A stretch of DNA of 64,000 nucleotides from Chitinibacter bivalviorum (GTDB lineage Bacteria > Pseudomonadota > Gammaproteobacteria > Burkholderiales > Chitinibacteraceae): positions 3,162,001 to 3,226,000 of the forward strand of contig NZ_CP058627.1 in the NCBI RefSeq assembly GCF_013403565.1, given 5' to 3'. The notes under the pieces were generated by a model. It was not told where the DNA came from, did no database searches, and worked only from the letters and a program-made list of their open reading frames with translations. Positions 9,332 through 17,150 of the stretch are shown one piece after another. A program made the position numbers and the translations under genes. How positions within the stretch are numbered: position 1 is the stretch's first letter; the number at the start of each line of letters is the position of its first letter.

Positions 9332-9933
9332 TGGCTCAGCACAACACCCTCCGCCCCGACCTGAAACACATTGCCGATCAAATCAAACCCGGCTCGCGTG
9401 TGCTGGATTTGGGCTGCGCCGACGGCGAATTGCTCGCTTGGCTGCAGGCCAATAAAGCCGTGCGTGGCATCGGCGTTGATGTCGATGTGATGTCGATTGT
9501 CGCTTGTGTGGAAAAAGGCCTGAATGTGATTCAGGCCGATATGGAAAGCGGCCTGCAAAGCTTTGAAGACGGCAGTTTTGATTATGTCGTACTGTCGCTG
9601 ACGATTCAGGCGATGCACAATATCGAGCTGATCTTGCAAGAAATGTTGCGCGTCGGCAAAGTTGGCTTGGTCACTTTCCCGAACTTTGGCTTCTGGGAAA
9701 ACCGCTGGCAAATCCTGATTGGCCGCATGCCCGTGTCTGAGACAATCCCCTACGAGTGGTACAACACGCCGAATATTCATTTCTGCACGGTCAAAGATTT
9801 TGACAAATTGCTGACTAAAATGGGTATGAAAGTCGATAAACAAGTCGTGCTGCACCAAGGTGAAACTGTCGACTTTTTGCCGAATCTGTTTGGCAGTTTG
9901 GCGCTGGTGCAATTTAGCGCCTGCGCAAAGTAA
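9331..9933 (+). CDS. metW: methionine biosynthesis protein MetW
   Basis: A class I SAM-dependent methyltransferase-fold protein of 200 residues: the SAM loop VLDLGCADGELLAWL (about 23-37), GIGVDVD, VIQADMESGL, FDYVVLSLTIQAMHN and the family-specific FPNFGFWENRWQIL and PYEWYNTPNIHFCTVKDFD stretches. MetW proteins pair with MetX in many proteobacteria and are required with it for methionine synthesis in several species. The ATG overlaps the stop of the small ORF before it (TAATG), which implies translational coupling to metX. GAAGGAGATCGCGTA upstream supplies the ribosome-binding site. Confidence 0.92.
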   Translation: MAQHNTLRPDLKHIADQIKPGSRVLDLGCADGELLAWLQANKAVRGIGVDVDVMSIVACVEKGLNVIQADMESGLQSFEDGSFDYVVLSLTIQAMHNIELILQEMLRVGKVGLVTFPNFGFWENRWQILIGRMPVSETIPYEWYNTPNIHFCTVKDFDKLLTKMGMKVDKQVVLHQGETVDFLPNLFGSLALVQFSACAK

Positions 9934-9950
9934 GCTAAATACCTAGTTGA

Positions 9951-9997
9951 TGTATTGCCGTGTAGCCCATAATCTATAAGGTCTACATGGCAATACA
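9951..9997. repeat. long inverted repeat after metW
   Basis: TGTATTGCCGTGTAG and CTACATGGCAATACA pair over 15 bp with one G-U position, around a 17-base AT-rich loop. There is no T-run after it on the + strand. It may be an inefficient terminator for metXW or an operator in front of the oxidoreductase gene at 10012. Confidence 0.55.
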
Positions 9998-10011
9998 GTA
10001 TTGAGGTGAAA

Positions 10012-11010
10012 ATGCGTCCAATCCGTTTTGGCATTATTGGTACCGGCAATATTGCGCAACGATTCTTTGCTGGCCTTACGCATGTGCCAAACGCAACCGT
10101 TTCTGCCGTGTATAGCCGTGGTGGCGCTAAAGCGCGGCAATTTGCGGCGGTTCACCATATTCCTACCGTGTTTGACGAGATCGACGATCTGCTCGCCAGC
10201 GATATCGACGCCGTTTATATCGCTACGCCACACCCCAGCCACGCCGCGCTGAGTATCGCTGCATTGCAAGCGGGTAAAGCCGTGTTGTGCGAAAAGCCTG
10301 CCGCAATTTCCTTGACCGAATTAGACGCAGTCATCGCCACCGCCCAGGCCACAGGCCGCCTGTATATGGAAGCGATGAAGCCGCCGTTTTTCCCTTTGTA
10401 TCAGTTAATTCGCGAACGTATTGAGGCTGGAGCGATTGGTGACGTGCACTTTGTGCGAGCGGGCTTCGCCAACCCCAGCGTTCCCGCTGGCCACGCCGTG
10501 CTCGACCCGGCGCAAGCGGGGGGCGGGCTGCTGGATATTGGCATTTACAGCGCATTTCTGGCGGTCGATTGGCTGGGCGCTGCGGGTGAAATTCAAACTT
10601 TGGGGCGGATAGGCGCGAGCGGCGTTGATACGTTCGCTAGCTTGAATATCCAGCACGAGCGCGGCATTAGCCAGCTGTATTGTGGCCTCGACATCGCAGG
10701 CAGCGGCGAAGCGCTGATTGGTGGCTCAGCGGGTTATGTGATCATCCACGATAAATGGTGGAATCCGGCCAAAGCGACCGTGGTCAACGCACTGGGCGAG
10801 CGCGAAGAGCTCGCAATTGCGCCGCAGGGCTCGGGTCTGAATTACGAAACCGCGCATTTTTGCGACTTGCTGCGCGCCGGTGAGCTAGAAAGCCCGATGA
10901 TGAGCCATGCCAAAACTCGCGCTGCGCTGGCAATGACTTTACACGCACGAGATATATTGGTTACAAAAAATGTAGGGTTGGTTAGCCCTTTAGGGCGTAA
11001 CCCACCGTGA
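10012..11010 (+). CDS. Gfo/Idh/MocA family oxidoreductase
   Basis: A protein of 332 residues. The start at 10012 has GAGGT 5 bases upstream. The N-terminal Rossmann domain shows IRFGIIGTGNIAQRF, DAVYIATPHPSHA and the EKPAAI catalytic-lysine motif (about 95-100). The C-terminal alpha/beta domain has GGGLLDIGIYSAF. It resembles the dihydrodiol/glucose-fructose oxidoreductase-like NAD(P)-dependent dehydrogenases; the substrate is unknown. Oddity: the last 13 residues (NVGLVSPLGRNPP) are encoded by a dispersed palindromic repeat that supplies the stop codon, so the native C-terminus seems to have been replaced. Confidence 0.85.
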   Translation: MRPIRFGIIGTGNIAQRFFAGLTHVPNATVSAVYSRGGAKARQFAAVHHIPTVFDEIDDLLASDIDAVYIATPHPSHAALSIAALQAGKAVLCEKPAAISLTELDAVIATAQATGRLYMEAMKPPFFPLYQLIRERIEAGAIGDVHFVRAGFANPSVPAGHAVLDPAQAGGGLLDIGIYSAFLAVDWLGAAGEIQTLGRIGASGVDTFASLNIQHERGISQLYCGLDIAGSGEALIGGSAGYVIIHDKWWNPAKATVVNALGEREELAIAPQGSGLNYETAHFCDLLRAGELESPMMSHAKTRAALAMTLHARDILVTKNVGLVSPLGRNPP

Positions 11011-11068
11011 TGCGATATAAAGAAAAACGGCGTAACGGTGGGTTACGGCTACGCCTAACCCACCCTAC
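10972..11068. repeat. two facing copies of the GTAGGGTGGGTTA palindromic repeat
   Basis: Copy A (10972-11006) starts GTAGGGTTGGTTAGCCC and ends GGGCGTAACCCACC. Copy B (11037-11068) is the reverse orientation, GGTGGGTTACGGC to GCCTAACCCACCCTAC. Each is an imperfect palindrome, and together they make a larger one around about 30 bp. A third copy lies at 57913-57946. This is a REP-like arrangement (paired, facing, intergenic); such repeats are often mobilised by RAYT transposases, none of which is in this window. Confidence 0.85.
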
Positions 11069-11137
11069 GAGTATTGCCATTATTGCCAGGTATTGCTCTG
11101 CAATTAATGATTTAACTGATATAGCGAGATATACCCT

Positions 11138-11482
11138 ATGAAAGACTTTCTGCTCGACGAGCGCATTATTAAAAAAATCGCGACTGGCCACGGCAGCTGC
11201 ATTGCCAGCGACGAGATTACGATTGAAGGCTATCCAGTCGGGCTGATGTATCGCGAAAAACCACTCAAAGACGGCGATAGTGGCTGGCGCTTTTTTTCGG
11301 GCTGTGAAGACGACAAGTTCTTGAATAACCCGAAGAACCACAGCGAATTCGACGTGAATGTCATTGCGAACTACGACAGTAGCGTGATCGCCTTGCTCGG
11401 CTCGCCCATCGGTAGCGTGTTTGAGAAGGGGCCCGATGAGGATGAATTTAAGGCCGTTACTGATTGGTCGCCGCTGGACTAG
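11138..11482 (+). CDS. DUF2185/Imm33-like protein
   Basis: A protein of 114 residues matching the DUF2185 (Imm33) layout: CIASDEIT near the N-terminus, the core DSGWRFFSGCEDDKFLNNP, NVIANYDSSVIALL and SPIGSVFEKG. Imm33 proteins are proposed immunity partners of polymorphic toxins, but many stand-alone relatives have no toxin nearby, and none is seen here. It is cytosolic by sequence and follows the REP-like pair. Immunity should not be assumed without a partner. Confidence 0.7.
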   Translation: MKDFLLDERIIKKIATGHGSCIASDEITIEGYPVGLMYREKPLKDGDSGWRFFSGCEDDKFLNNPKNHSEFDVNVIANYDSSVIALLGSPIGSVFEKGPDEDEFKAVTDWSPLD

Positions 11483-11653
11483 CAAAACTACTGCGAGGCG
11501 CGATGACTGTGTTGATCAAATCGCTCAAAGTTCTTATGTACCTGATGTGCATTCCGGCTTTTCGCCATTTGCTCGCCTTGTCCTCGCCCCTCTCGCGGCG
11601 TTTTGCAGAGGTTCATTTCAATCCATATTGCAGTCATTTCCAAGGGTAAGCCC

Positions 11654-12796
11654 ATGATTCGTGTTACGAGTAACTTTGATTCCGGTTCGATTGATGTGAT
11701 TGACGCTAGCGACGCCGCCAATATCCGTCTGAAACTGCGCCCCGATAACGCATCCGACTTTGCACAATGGTTTCACTTTCGTTTGAGCGGCGCGCGTGAT
11801 GTCGATTGTTCGTTGAAGATCGAAAACGCGGGGCAGAGCGCCTATCCCGATGGCTGGCCGGATTATCAGGCGGTGGCAAGTTACGATAGAGAAAACTGGT
11901 TTCGTGTTGAGACTGAATACGATGGCCAGACGCTGACGATCAATCACACGCCGCAAACCGATGTGATCTGGTTTGCTTATTTCGAGCCGTATAGCTGGGA
12001 GCGCCACCAAACGCTGATCGGCAACGCGATTACCGCATCACCGTGGGTCAAGCTGGAGCAACTGGGCGTGACGCCTGATGGGCATGATTTCGATTTGCTG
12101 CGCATCGGCGTGCAAAAAGGCTATTACGGCATCAATAAAAAGAAAGTTTGGGTCACAGCGCGCCAGCATCCGGGTGAAAGCATGGCCGAGTGGTTTGTCG
12201 AAGGCTTGCTCGAAACGCTACTTGATCCGCAAAACCCAATTGCGCGGGCATTGCTGGAAAAATGCGTGTTTTACGTCGTGCCGAATATGAACCCAGATGG
12301 TAGCGTGCGCGGTAATTTGCGCACCAATGCCAAGGGCGCCAACCTCAACCGTGAATGGCAAACGCCAACACTGGAGCGCAGCCCAGAAGTCTATTGGGTG
12401 CGTGAAAAAATGAAGCAGGTGGGCGTGGATGCCTTTTTTGATATTCATGGTGATGAGGCAATTCCGCACAATTTTGTCGCTGGTTGCGAGAGCAATGAGT
12501 CCTTCTCATGCCGCCAACATGATTTGCAAGAAGCATTCAAAAAAGCGTGGTTGGCGGCTAGCCCCGATTTCCAAGTGGAGCATGGCTACGAAGTCGGCAA
12601 GTTTGGCCCGGAAACATTGACGCTTGGCACGAACTGGGTCGGCAATGAATTCGATTGCCTGGCCTATACGGTGGAAATGCCATTCAAAGACACCGCCAAT
12701 CGTCCGCTGCCCGAAGTAGGCTGGAATGGCGAGCGTTCAACGCAGTTCGGTAGCAGTATGCTCAGCGCGCTGTATGCGATTGTGGAGCAGATTTAA
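11654..12796 (+). CDS. M14 family cytosolic-type carboxypeptidase
   Basis: A protein of 380 residues. The ATG at 11654 has AAGGG 8 bases upstream. There is no signal peptide. An N-terminal beta-rich domain of about 110 residues, as in cytosolic carboxypeptidases (AGBL/CCP type), precedes the peptidase domain. Zinc ligands are in ARQHPGESMAEWFVEG (HxxE) and FDIHGDE; NPDGSVRGNLRTNAKGANLNREW and the catalytic Glu in AYTVEMPFKD are also present. In bacteria this group removes C-terminal residues from unknown peptides or proteins. A hairpin terminator follows. Confidence 0.87.
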   Translation: MIRVTSNFDSGSIDVIDASDAANIRLKLRPDNASDFAQWFHFRLSGARDVDCSLKIENAGQSAYPDGWPDYQAVASYDRENWFRVETEYDGQTLTINHTPQTDVIWFAYFEPYSWERHQTLIGNAITASPWVKLEQLGVTPDGHDFDLLRIGVQKGYYGINKKKVWVTARQHPGESMAEWFVEGLLETLLDPQNPIARALLEKCVFYVVPNMNPDGSVRGNLRTNAKGANLNREWQTPTLERSPEVYWVREKMKQVGVDAFFDIHGDEAIPHNFVAGCESNESFSCRQHDLQEAFKKAWLAASPDFQVEHGYEVGKFGPETLTLGTNWVGNEFDCLAYTVEMPFKDTANRPLPEVGWNGERSTQFGSSMLSALYAIVEQI

Positions 12797-12812
12797 GCTC
12801 GTTTGATACTAA

Positions 12813-12837
12813 AAAAGGCGCTGTTAAGCGCCTTTTT
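12813..12837. terminator. bidirectional intrinsic terminator
   Basis: AAAAAAGGCGC-TGTTAA-GCGCCTTTTTA: a GC-rich stem flanked by A-run and T-run, placed between the convergent carboxypeptidase and secreted-protein genes. It can serve both strands. Confidence 0.88.
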
Positions 12838-12856
12838 ATTTGCTAGCAATGAGTCA

Positions 12857-13834
12857 TTAGTCGTTTTTTTCCAGCTTAAAGCGGAAGAATTCGCTTGTGC
12901 CATTGTCGTTGTCGCTGGCAATTGCACCTTTGATTTCGTCTTCTTCGCTGCTGGTAATCGCTAGAGATTCCGCTTTGGTGATGACAACGCGACCATTGGC
13001 ATCAAGTAGTGGAACTGAAGTGGGCGTTAGATCCATCACTTCGCCGGCCTTGAGTTTTCCCAATGGGATCACGCCAATAAAGCTCCCCAAAATTTGCCCA
13101 TCATTATATGAATCTCCGGTGGCTTCCACTGATGCGGTGTAAACAAGACTATTGTTTTTTGCCCAATAATCACCACCGGAAAGGCCCGCTTCAAAGCCGG
13201 CTACTTGCGGGAGCTTGACCTTGAAGGTTTCGATTTTACTAAAGCCATCGAGTTTGCCAAACATATAGTCGATAAGCTCGTTTTGCTTGACGGCAAATAC
13301 CAGATTCCCACCGCCATTGCCGCGATTGAGGATATAGGCTTTGCTGCCACTTAATACGAGTCCTTCAATATTTAGCTCACTGATGCCTGCGGCCATTTTA
13401 AGCTGGGTATACAGGCTAAGCAGATTACGTTCGTGTTTGCTGATGCGATCGCTAGAAAGTAAAAAGCCAACTTCCCGAATCACGGCTTTGCTGCCAGAAC
13501 CGAGTACCATGCTCCAGGTTTGCTTGCCCTGACGAAATTGCGCCATTGCTTCAAAGTCGGGCTTCACTTTTTTATTGATGCGCCCATTCGGATCGAGTGG
13601 ATACGCTTTGATCAGCTGTTTATCCGTGATATGGAAATTCTGGTCCAATTCAAATAGCCATTGCGCATCATCACCGACTGCATAGAAAAAGCCGTTGCGA
13701 TAAGCCATGCCCGATGCAGAGGGAAGGTCTTGGTTTAGATTGGATGCGCCTAATTCCAATTGGTAGCTTTCATTGGCATGGGCGTGCAAGGCCAATGTAG
13801 CGGACAGCGCAGCTGCGAGGATATGTTTCAACAT
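12857..13834 (-). CDS. secreted protein, possible beta-propeller (DUF6929-like)
   Basis: A protein of 325 residues from the ATG at 13834 (AGGTG upstream). It has a signal peptide, MLKHILAAALSATLALHAHA. The mature part has recurring propeller-like strands (SGMAYRNGFFYAVGDDAQWLFELDQ, NIEGLVLSGSKAYILNRGNGG, AESLAITSSEEDEIKGAIASDND) that recall esterase-like or SdiA-regulated/phytase-type propellers and, from memory, DUF6929. No catalytic residues can be named. Export to the periplasm or beyond is well supported; function is not. It stands alone and shares a terminator with the convergent carboxypeptidase. Confidence 0.65.
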   Translation of the reverse strand: MLKHILAAALSATLALHAHANESYQLELGASNLNQDLPSASGMAYRNGFFYAVGDDAQWLFELDQNFHITDKQLIKAYPLDPNGRINKKVKPDFEAMAQFRQGKQTWSMVLGSGSKAVIREVGFLLSSDRISKHERNLLSLYTQLKMAAGISELNIEGLVLSGSKAYILNRGNGGGNLVFAVKQNELIDYMFGKLDGFSKIETFKVKLPQVAGFEAGLSGGDYWAKNNSLVYTASVEATGDSYNDGQILGSFIGVIPLGKLKAGEVMDLTPTSVPLLDANGRVVITKAESLAITSSEEDEIKGAIASDNDNGTSEFFRFKLEKND

Positions 13835-14348
13835 TTCAACACCTAAGTCTGATTGATTGAGTAAATAACAGGGGTGCGCAGACCCTGCAGGGAACGTATA
13901 GCTCGTTCTTGGGTATTGAGTGCAAATGCTCAATCGATATATGACATTGGTGTTACAAATTGGTTTCGTCATTTGGTGAATATATTTTTTTGATGATGCT
14001 TTTTTAGAAAGGCAATGAAATTATTGTGGGTGATATTTGACAGCTTGACTTCGTCCACGCAAGCGCCAAATCAGATTTCCAATGTATATTTCGCCCCCTG
14101 AGTTTGCCGCCCCGATACCAAGAGGTGTGCGGCAAAAAATCATTTTTGCGTTCTTACTACTACGGCTATTTCATGCTTGCCCCAAGCAAGTAGGCCAAGA
14201 GCCTAGTCCGAGCATTTATATGCTTGGCGTTTTCGACTCCATCACACCCTAAACCCACTCGGCCCCATTTTGCTTGTGTTTTATATTTGGGTTTGCCTGT
14301 ATCGCTCTATACTCAAGCTCTGCCACACACATAAAGGCGCTGACTTTG
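13835..14348. other. 514-bp gene-free region with small hairpins
   Basis: No convincing ORF on either strand. It holds the leader of the secreted-protein gene and, on the + strand, hairpins TTGCCGC/GCGGCAA (14104-14135), GCTT/AAGC (14175-14187), TAGGC/GCCTA (14191-14205) and AGCAT/ATGCT (14211-14224) before the solute-binding protein gene. The last three follow each other closely and could be a structured leader RNA. They match no riboswitch class I know. Confidence 0.5.
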
Positions 14349-15089
14349 ATGCGGTTCTGGGGAATATTGTTGGGTCTATTGCTCGCGGCGGCGGCTTATT
14401 CAGGCGAGCCGATCAAGGCGTGTGGCGGTGAAAGTAATTGGCCGCCGATGTCCTATATCCAAGCGCCCAGCGTTAAAGTCGAGGGCTTGTCGGCTGACAT
14501 TTTGCGCAATATCTTTGTTGATCCGCAGGTTGAGCTTCGGCCATGGCTACGATGTTTATTTGAAGTCCAAGAGGCTCATCAAGACATTGTCATGTCGGCG
14601 TTCAAGACACCAGAACGTGAAACCCAGTTTCTATTTTCTCGCGCCTATCACAGCCTGACGCCTTCTTATATCTATGCGCGATCGCGCTTTAGCAAGCCGC
14701 CGATTCACAGCTTGGCCGATCTGTCCCGCTATAAAGTTTGCGCATTGCATGGCAGTGCGACGTTTTATACCAAGCTACCCAAAGAGGCCGTGGAAAGTAG
14801 CGCCAACAATTACACGGCGTTGATGAAAAAGCTGGCGGCAGGCTATTGTGATGTGGTGGTGGACATGCGAGAAGTATTTCTTGGCTTTGCCAAGCTCGAT
14901 TTATTGCCAGTGAATATCAAAGAGTTTCCAATCGCCGCTTTGCCCGAAACTGAAAAATACCCGATTCATTTTGCCGTGAGTCGTCGCCATCCTGAAGGGG
15001 CGGCGTTGATTGATCGTATCGATCAAGCGCTTAATAATATGCAGCGCAGCGGTCAATTAGCAGCTTTGATTGCTCAATATCAAAAGTAA
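14349..15089 (+). CDS. periplasmic solute-binding protein, family 3
   Basis: A protein of 246 residues with a signal peptide (MRFWGILLGLLLAAAAYS). The mature part follows the amino-acid-binding-like SBP_bac_3 fold: KACGGESNWPPMSY, GLSADILRNIF, LRPWLRCLFEVQ, MSAFKTPERETQFLFSRAY, SLADLSRYKVCALHGSATFY, and the tail RIDQALNNMQRSGQLAALIAQY. The start at 14349 is preferred to 14274 since it begins the signal peptide. There are no permease genes nearby. Such orphan binding proteins in this lineage may be sensors or scavengers; the ligand is unknown. A second, paralogous protein sits at 21751. Confidence 0.8.
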   Translation: MRFWGILLGLLLAAAAYSGEPIKACGGESNWPPMSYIQAPSVKVEGLSADILRNIFVDPQVELRPWLRCLFEVQEAHQDIVMSAFKTPERETQFLFSRAYHSLTPSYIYARSRFSKPPIHSLADLSRYKVCALHGSATFYTKLPKEAVESSANNYTALMKKLAAGYCDVVVDMREVFLGFAKLDLLPVNIKEFPIAALPETEKYPIHFAVSRRHPEGAALIDRIDQALNNMQRSGQLAALIAQYQK

Positions 15090-15180
15090 ACTGGCTCAAA
15101 CTGATCTTGTCAGTATTTACGCTTGGCAAACCGCTTGGTGCAGCGTAGTTTAAGTTCTGGTCGAATTTTGGAGGTGCAAT

Positions 15181-15705
15181 ATGCTCAATCCGTTTGCCAC
15201 TGAAACCGTCACGTTTGATACTCCCGTGGCGATGTTGATCGCCTGTCATGACCGTGTGCGGCAATATGCAGCGCTCACTGAAACGCTGGTGACGCATATG
15301 GCGCAACACGGCGCGGATGCCGCTGCCATCGCGGGGGCGCAATCGATTTTGCGCTATTTTGACATCGCCGCACCATTGCACCACCAAGATGAAGACGACG
15401 ATTTATTTCCCGCCATGCTGGCCCTCGCGCAGCCGGAGTTGGCGGCGACGATCCGTGAGATTACGGCCGAGCATGATGAGCTGGGTGCGCTCTGGCAGCA
15501 AGTGCGAGCCGCCTTGCTCGCAGTGGTGGCGGGTAATGATAATGAATTGACTTTGACGCTGGCGCAGGAATTTGCGACGCGTTATCCCGCGCATGCTGCG
15601 CGTGAGGAGGACGAGATCTATCCATTTGCCAGCGCTTTACTCACTAGCGAGCAGTTGCATGTACTCGGCCGAAGTATGGCCGCGCGGCGCGGGCAAAAAG
15701 TTTAA
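15181..15705 (+). CDS. hemerythrin HHE domain protein
   Basis: A protein of 174 residues. GGAGG lies 7 bases before the ATG. It has the di-iron ligands of the hemerythrin/HHE domain in order: IACHDRVRQYA, APLHHQDEDDDLFP, EITAEHDELGALW and HAAREEDEIYPFA. It is a four-helix cytosolic protein. Relatives bind oxygen, sense oxygen or nitric oxide, or protect iron-sulfur proteins; which applies here is unknown. Its stop overlaps that of the convergent gene (TTAA at 15702-15705). Confidence 0.88.
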   Translation: MLNPFATETVTFDTPVAMLIACHDRVRQYAALTETLVTHMAQHGADAAAIAGAQSILRYFDIAAPLHHQDEDDDLFPAMLALAQPELAATIREITAEHDELGALWQQVRAALLAVVAGNDNELTLTLAQEFATRYPAHAAREEDEIYPFASALLTSEQLHVLGRSMAARRGQKV

Positions 15706-16115
15706 CTCTCGGCACTTAGCTCGGGCTTTTTGTTCGAGATAATGATCTTGTACTCGCGAAAATCCAGCGGCTCGATCTCCGGGCCTTCCCACGGTTTGCG
15801 GTAAACAAACTTTAGCGTGACTTCACCTTCCTGCTGCGCTCTAAAGCGCCAAGTGCTATCGCCTGGGGAATTGAGCTGATTTTTATTCCACGGCGTAAAT
15901 TTCCAGTCCTGCACCAATTTCATCGCTTCACTATTGGGTTTTTCAAAGAACCATAAATAGCCGGTATTGGGGCTGGCCGGTAGTTTGACCATTACCGCTT
16001 CTTTGGGTTTGATCACAATAGTTTGCTGGTGCTGCAGCGGGGTGAGGACACGTTCAGCCACTGCAGAATGGCATAGAAGTACCCCGCTCAGCGCAATAAG
16101 CCAACCGTTTTTCAT
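15702..16115 (-). CDS. chagasin-like (I42) cysteine protease inhibitor
   Basis: A protein of 137 residues from the ATG at 16115, with a signal peptide (MKNGWLIALSGVLLCHSAVA). It shows the three loops of the I42/chagasin family: PNTGYLWFF (the NxTGY loop), a middle STWRFRAQQEGEVTL segment, and RKPWEGPEIEP (the RPW loop), followed by a beta strand YKIIIS. Family members inhibit papain-like cysteine proteases; in bacteria they are periplasmic, perhaps guarding against foreign or own C1 peptidases. No such protease is visible in the window. It ends against the hemerythrin gene. Confidence 0.83.
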   Translation of the reverse strand: MKNGWLIALSGVLLCHSAVAERVLTPLQHQQTIVIKPKEAVMVKLPASPNTGYLWFFEKPNSEAMKLVQDWKFTPWNKNQLNSPGDSTWRFRAQQEGEVTLKFVYRKPWEGPEIEPLDFREYKIIISNKKPELSAES

Positions 16116-16198
16116 TTGGGTATGCCTCTTTTCTATCAACATAAGACCATAGTACGCTGGCATTTTTTGGGCGTCGTAATACTATTACACACTCAAAA

Positions 16199-16207
16199 TG
16201 TGGATAA
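16199..16207 (-). promoter_or_regulatory. isolated exact DnaA-box sequence
   Basis: TGTGGATAA is the complement of the consensus DnaA box TTATCCACA. It lies in the 235-bp gap upstream of the chagasin-like gene, about 19 kb from dnaA. A 14-bp perfect palindrome ATACCCATGGGTAT follows at 16261-16274, and a 9-bp-arm hairpin GAGCCTAGC/GCTAGGCTC at 16308-16329. A single box may be chance. Confidence 0.35.
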
Positions 16208-16350
16208 TCACGTTGTTATGTATATTGTTGAACGCCTTTTATTCATTGATCTATATTGATATACCCATGGGTATTGTTTGATCGAAGGCGATGGTAGGCG
16301 ATGGGCGGAGCCTAGCGTTGGCTAGGCTCACAGGGGGAGGTGGATGGTGA

Positions 16351-17088
16351 TTATTTCAAATTACGACGGAATAAATCAAATGCCAATTGGTAGCCGAGCA
16401 GCGCCAATTGCGGGTCATAGCGATCGCCTTCGTCGCGCATAAAGGCGTGCGGGCCGTTGAACTCGTGCCAAGTGAAGGTTTTATCGGCCGCCACCAAAGA
16501 TTGATACACCTGCGCACGACCCGCCGCTGGAATGTGTGGGTCTTGCTTGCCGAAAATCATCAGCAATTCGCCGCTGATGTCGGCGAGGCGTTCCATACTG
16601 TGCTGGCCAGGCTGATTTGGAATCACATTGGTGTGCAAATCAGTCGCGTAAAAACACGCGGTGGCTTTGATTTCTGGTTGTAGCGCGGCGCGGAAAGCCA
16701 AATGGCCGCCGATGCAGAAACCCATCGCGCCAAAATCACCGCTATGCCAAGGTTGCTGTTTGGCCCAAGCAATCATCGCGGCATTGTCGGTGTCGTAGCC
16801 TTCAACCGATTTAGCCATTTTATCGGCGTTGCCTTTATCGCGGCCCGCGTCGTCGTAAGCCAGTACGGTACCGATCGGATTGAGCTCATGGAACACTTCC
16901 GGCACCAAGACGTTATAGCCGTGGCCAGCAATGATTTTCGCCGCGCGCTCAATCGGACCGGTTTGCTGGAAAATCTCGGAATAAAACAGAATCGTCGGAT
17001 ATTGGCCAGCTTCAGCTGGACGATGCACATACGTGCGCATCACGCCGGTGGCGGTATTGAGATCGGTGATTTCGCTTTTAATCATCAT
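16351..17088 (-). CDS. dienelactone hydrolase family protein
   Basis: A protein of 245 residues, cytosolic, with the Cys-His-Asp triad of dienelactone hydrolases: the nucleophile elbow GFCIGGHLAF (Cys about 122), the Asp in IFGKQDPHIP, and the His in FNGPHAFMRDEGDRYD. The N-terminus MRTYVHRPAEAGQYPTILFYSEIFQQTG also fits. Most members outside chloroaromatic pathways are carboxymethylenebutenolidase-like enzymes of unknown substrate, and no aromatic degradation genes are present. It lies downstream of purC but is separated from it by a terminator. Confidence 0.85.
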   Translation of the reverse strand: MMIKSEITDLNTATGVMRTYVHRPAEAGQYPTILFYSEIFQQTGPIERAAKIIAGHGYNVLVPEVFHELNPIGTVLAYDDAGRDKGNADKMAKSVEGYDTDNAAMIAWAKQQPWHSGDFGAMGFCIGGHLAFRAALQPEIKATACFYATDLHTNVIPNQPGQHSMERLADISGELLMIFGKQDPHIPAAGRAQVYQSLVAADKTFTWHEFNGPHAFMRDEGDRYDPQLALLGYQLAFDLFRRNLK

Positions 17089-17104
17089 GATGCTTGATCC
17101 TTGA

Positions 17105-17135
17105 TAGAAAAAAGAAAAACGCCCCGCAGGGCGTT
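17105..17135 (-). terminator. intrinsic terminator of purC
   Basis: Read leftward, ACGCCCTGCGGGGCGTTTTTC followed by more T forms a short GC-rich stem with a T-tract directly after purC. Confidence 0.85.
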
Positions 17136-17150
17136 TGAAGGTGGTGCTAA

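Noticed and set aside
9235..9912. 225-codon minus-strand frame across metW
   Set aside because: It is antisense to metW, a secure gene; the His/Gln-rich composition is that of a reverse-frame artefact.
11503..11649. Possible 48-codon hydrophobic ORF between the Imm33-like and carboxypeptidase genes
   Set aside because: GAGGCG lies before an ATG and the product has a hydrophobic stretch, but the rest looks random and no relative was recognised. Too weak to call without conservation.
16308..16329. GAGCCTAGC/GCTAGGCTC hairpin as terminator of the dienelactone hydrolase gene
   Set aside because: The stem is good but no T-run follows leftward, so it is mentioned only as a hairpin.
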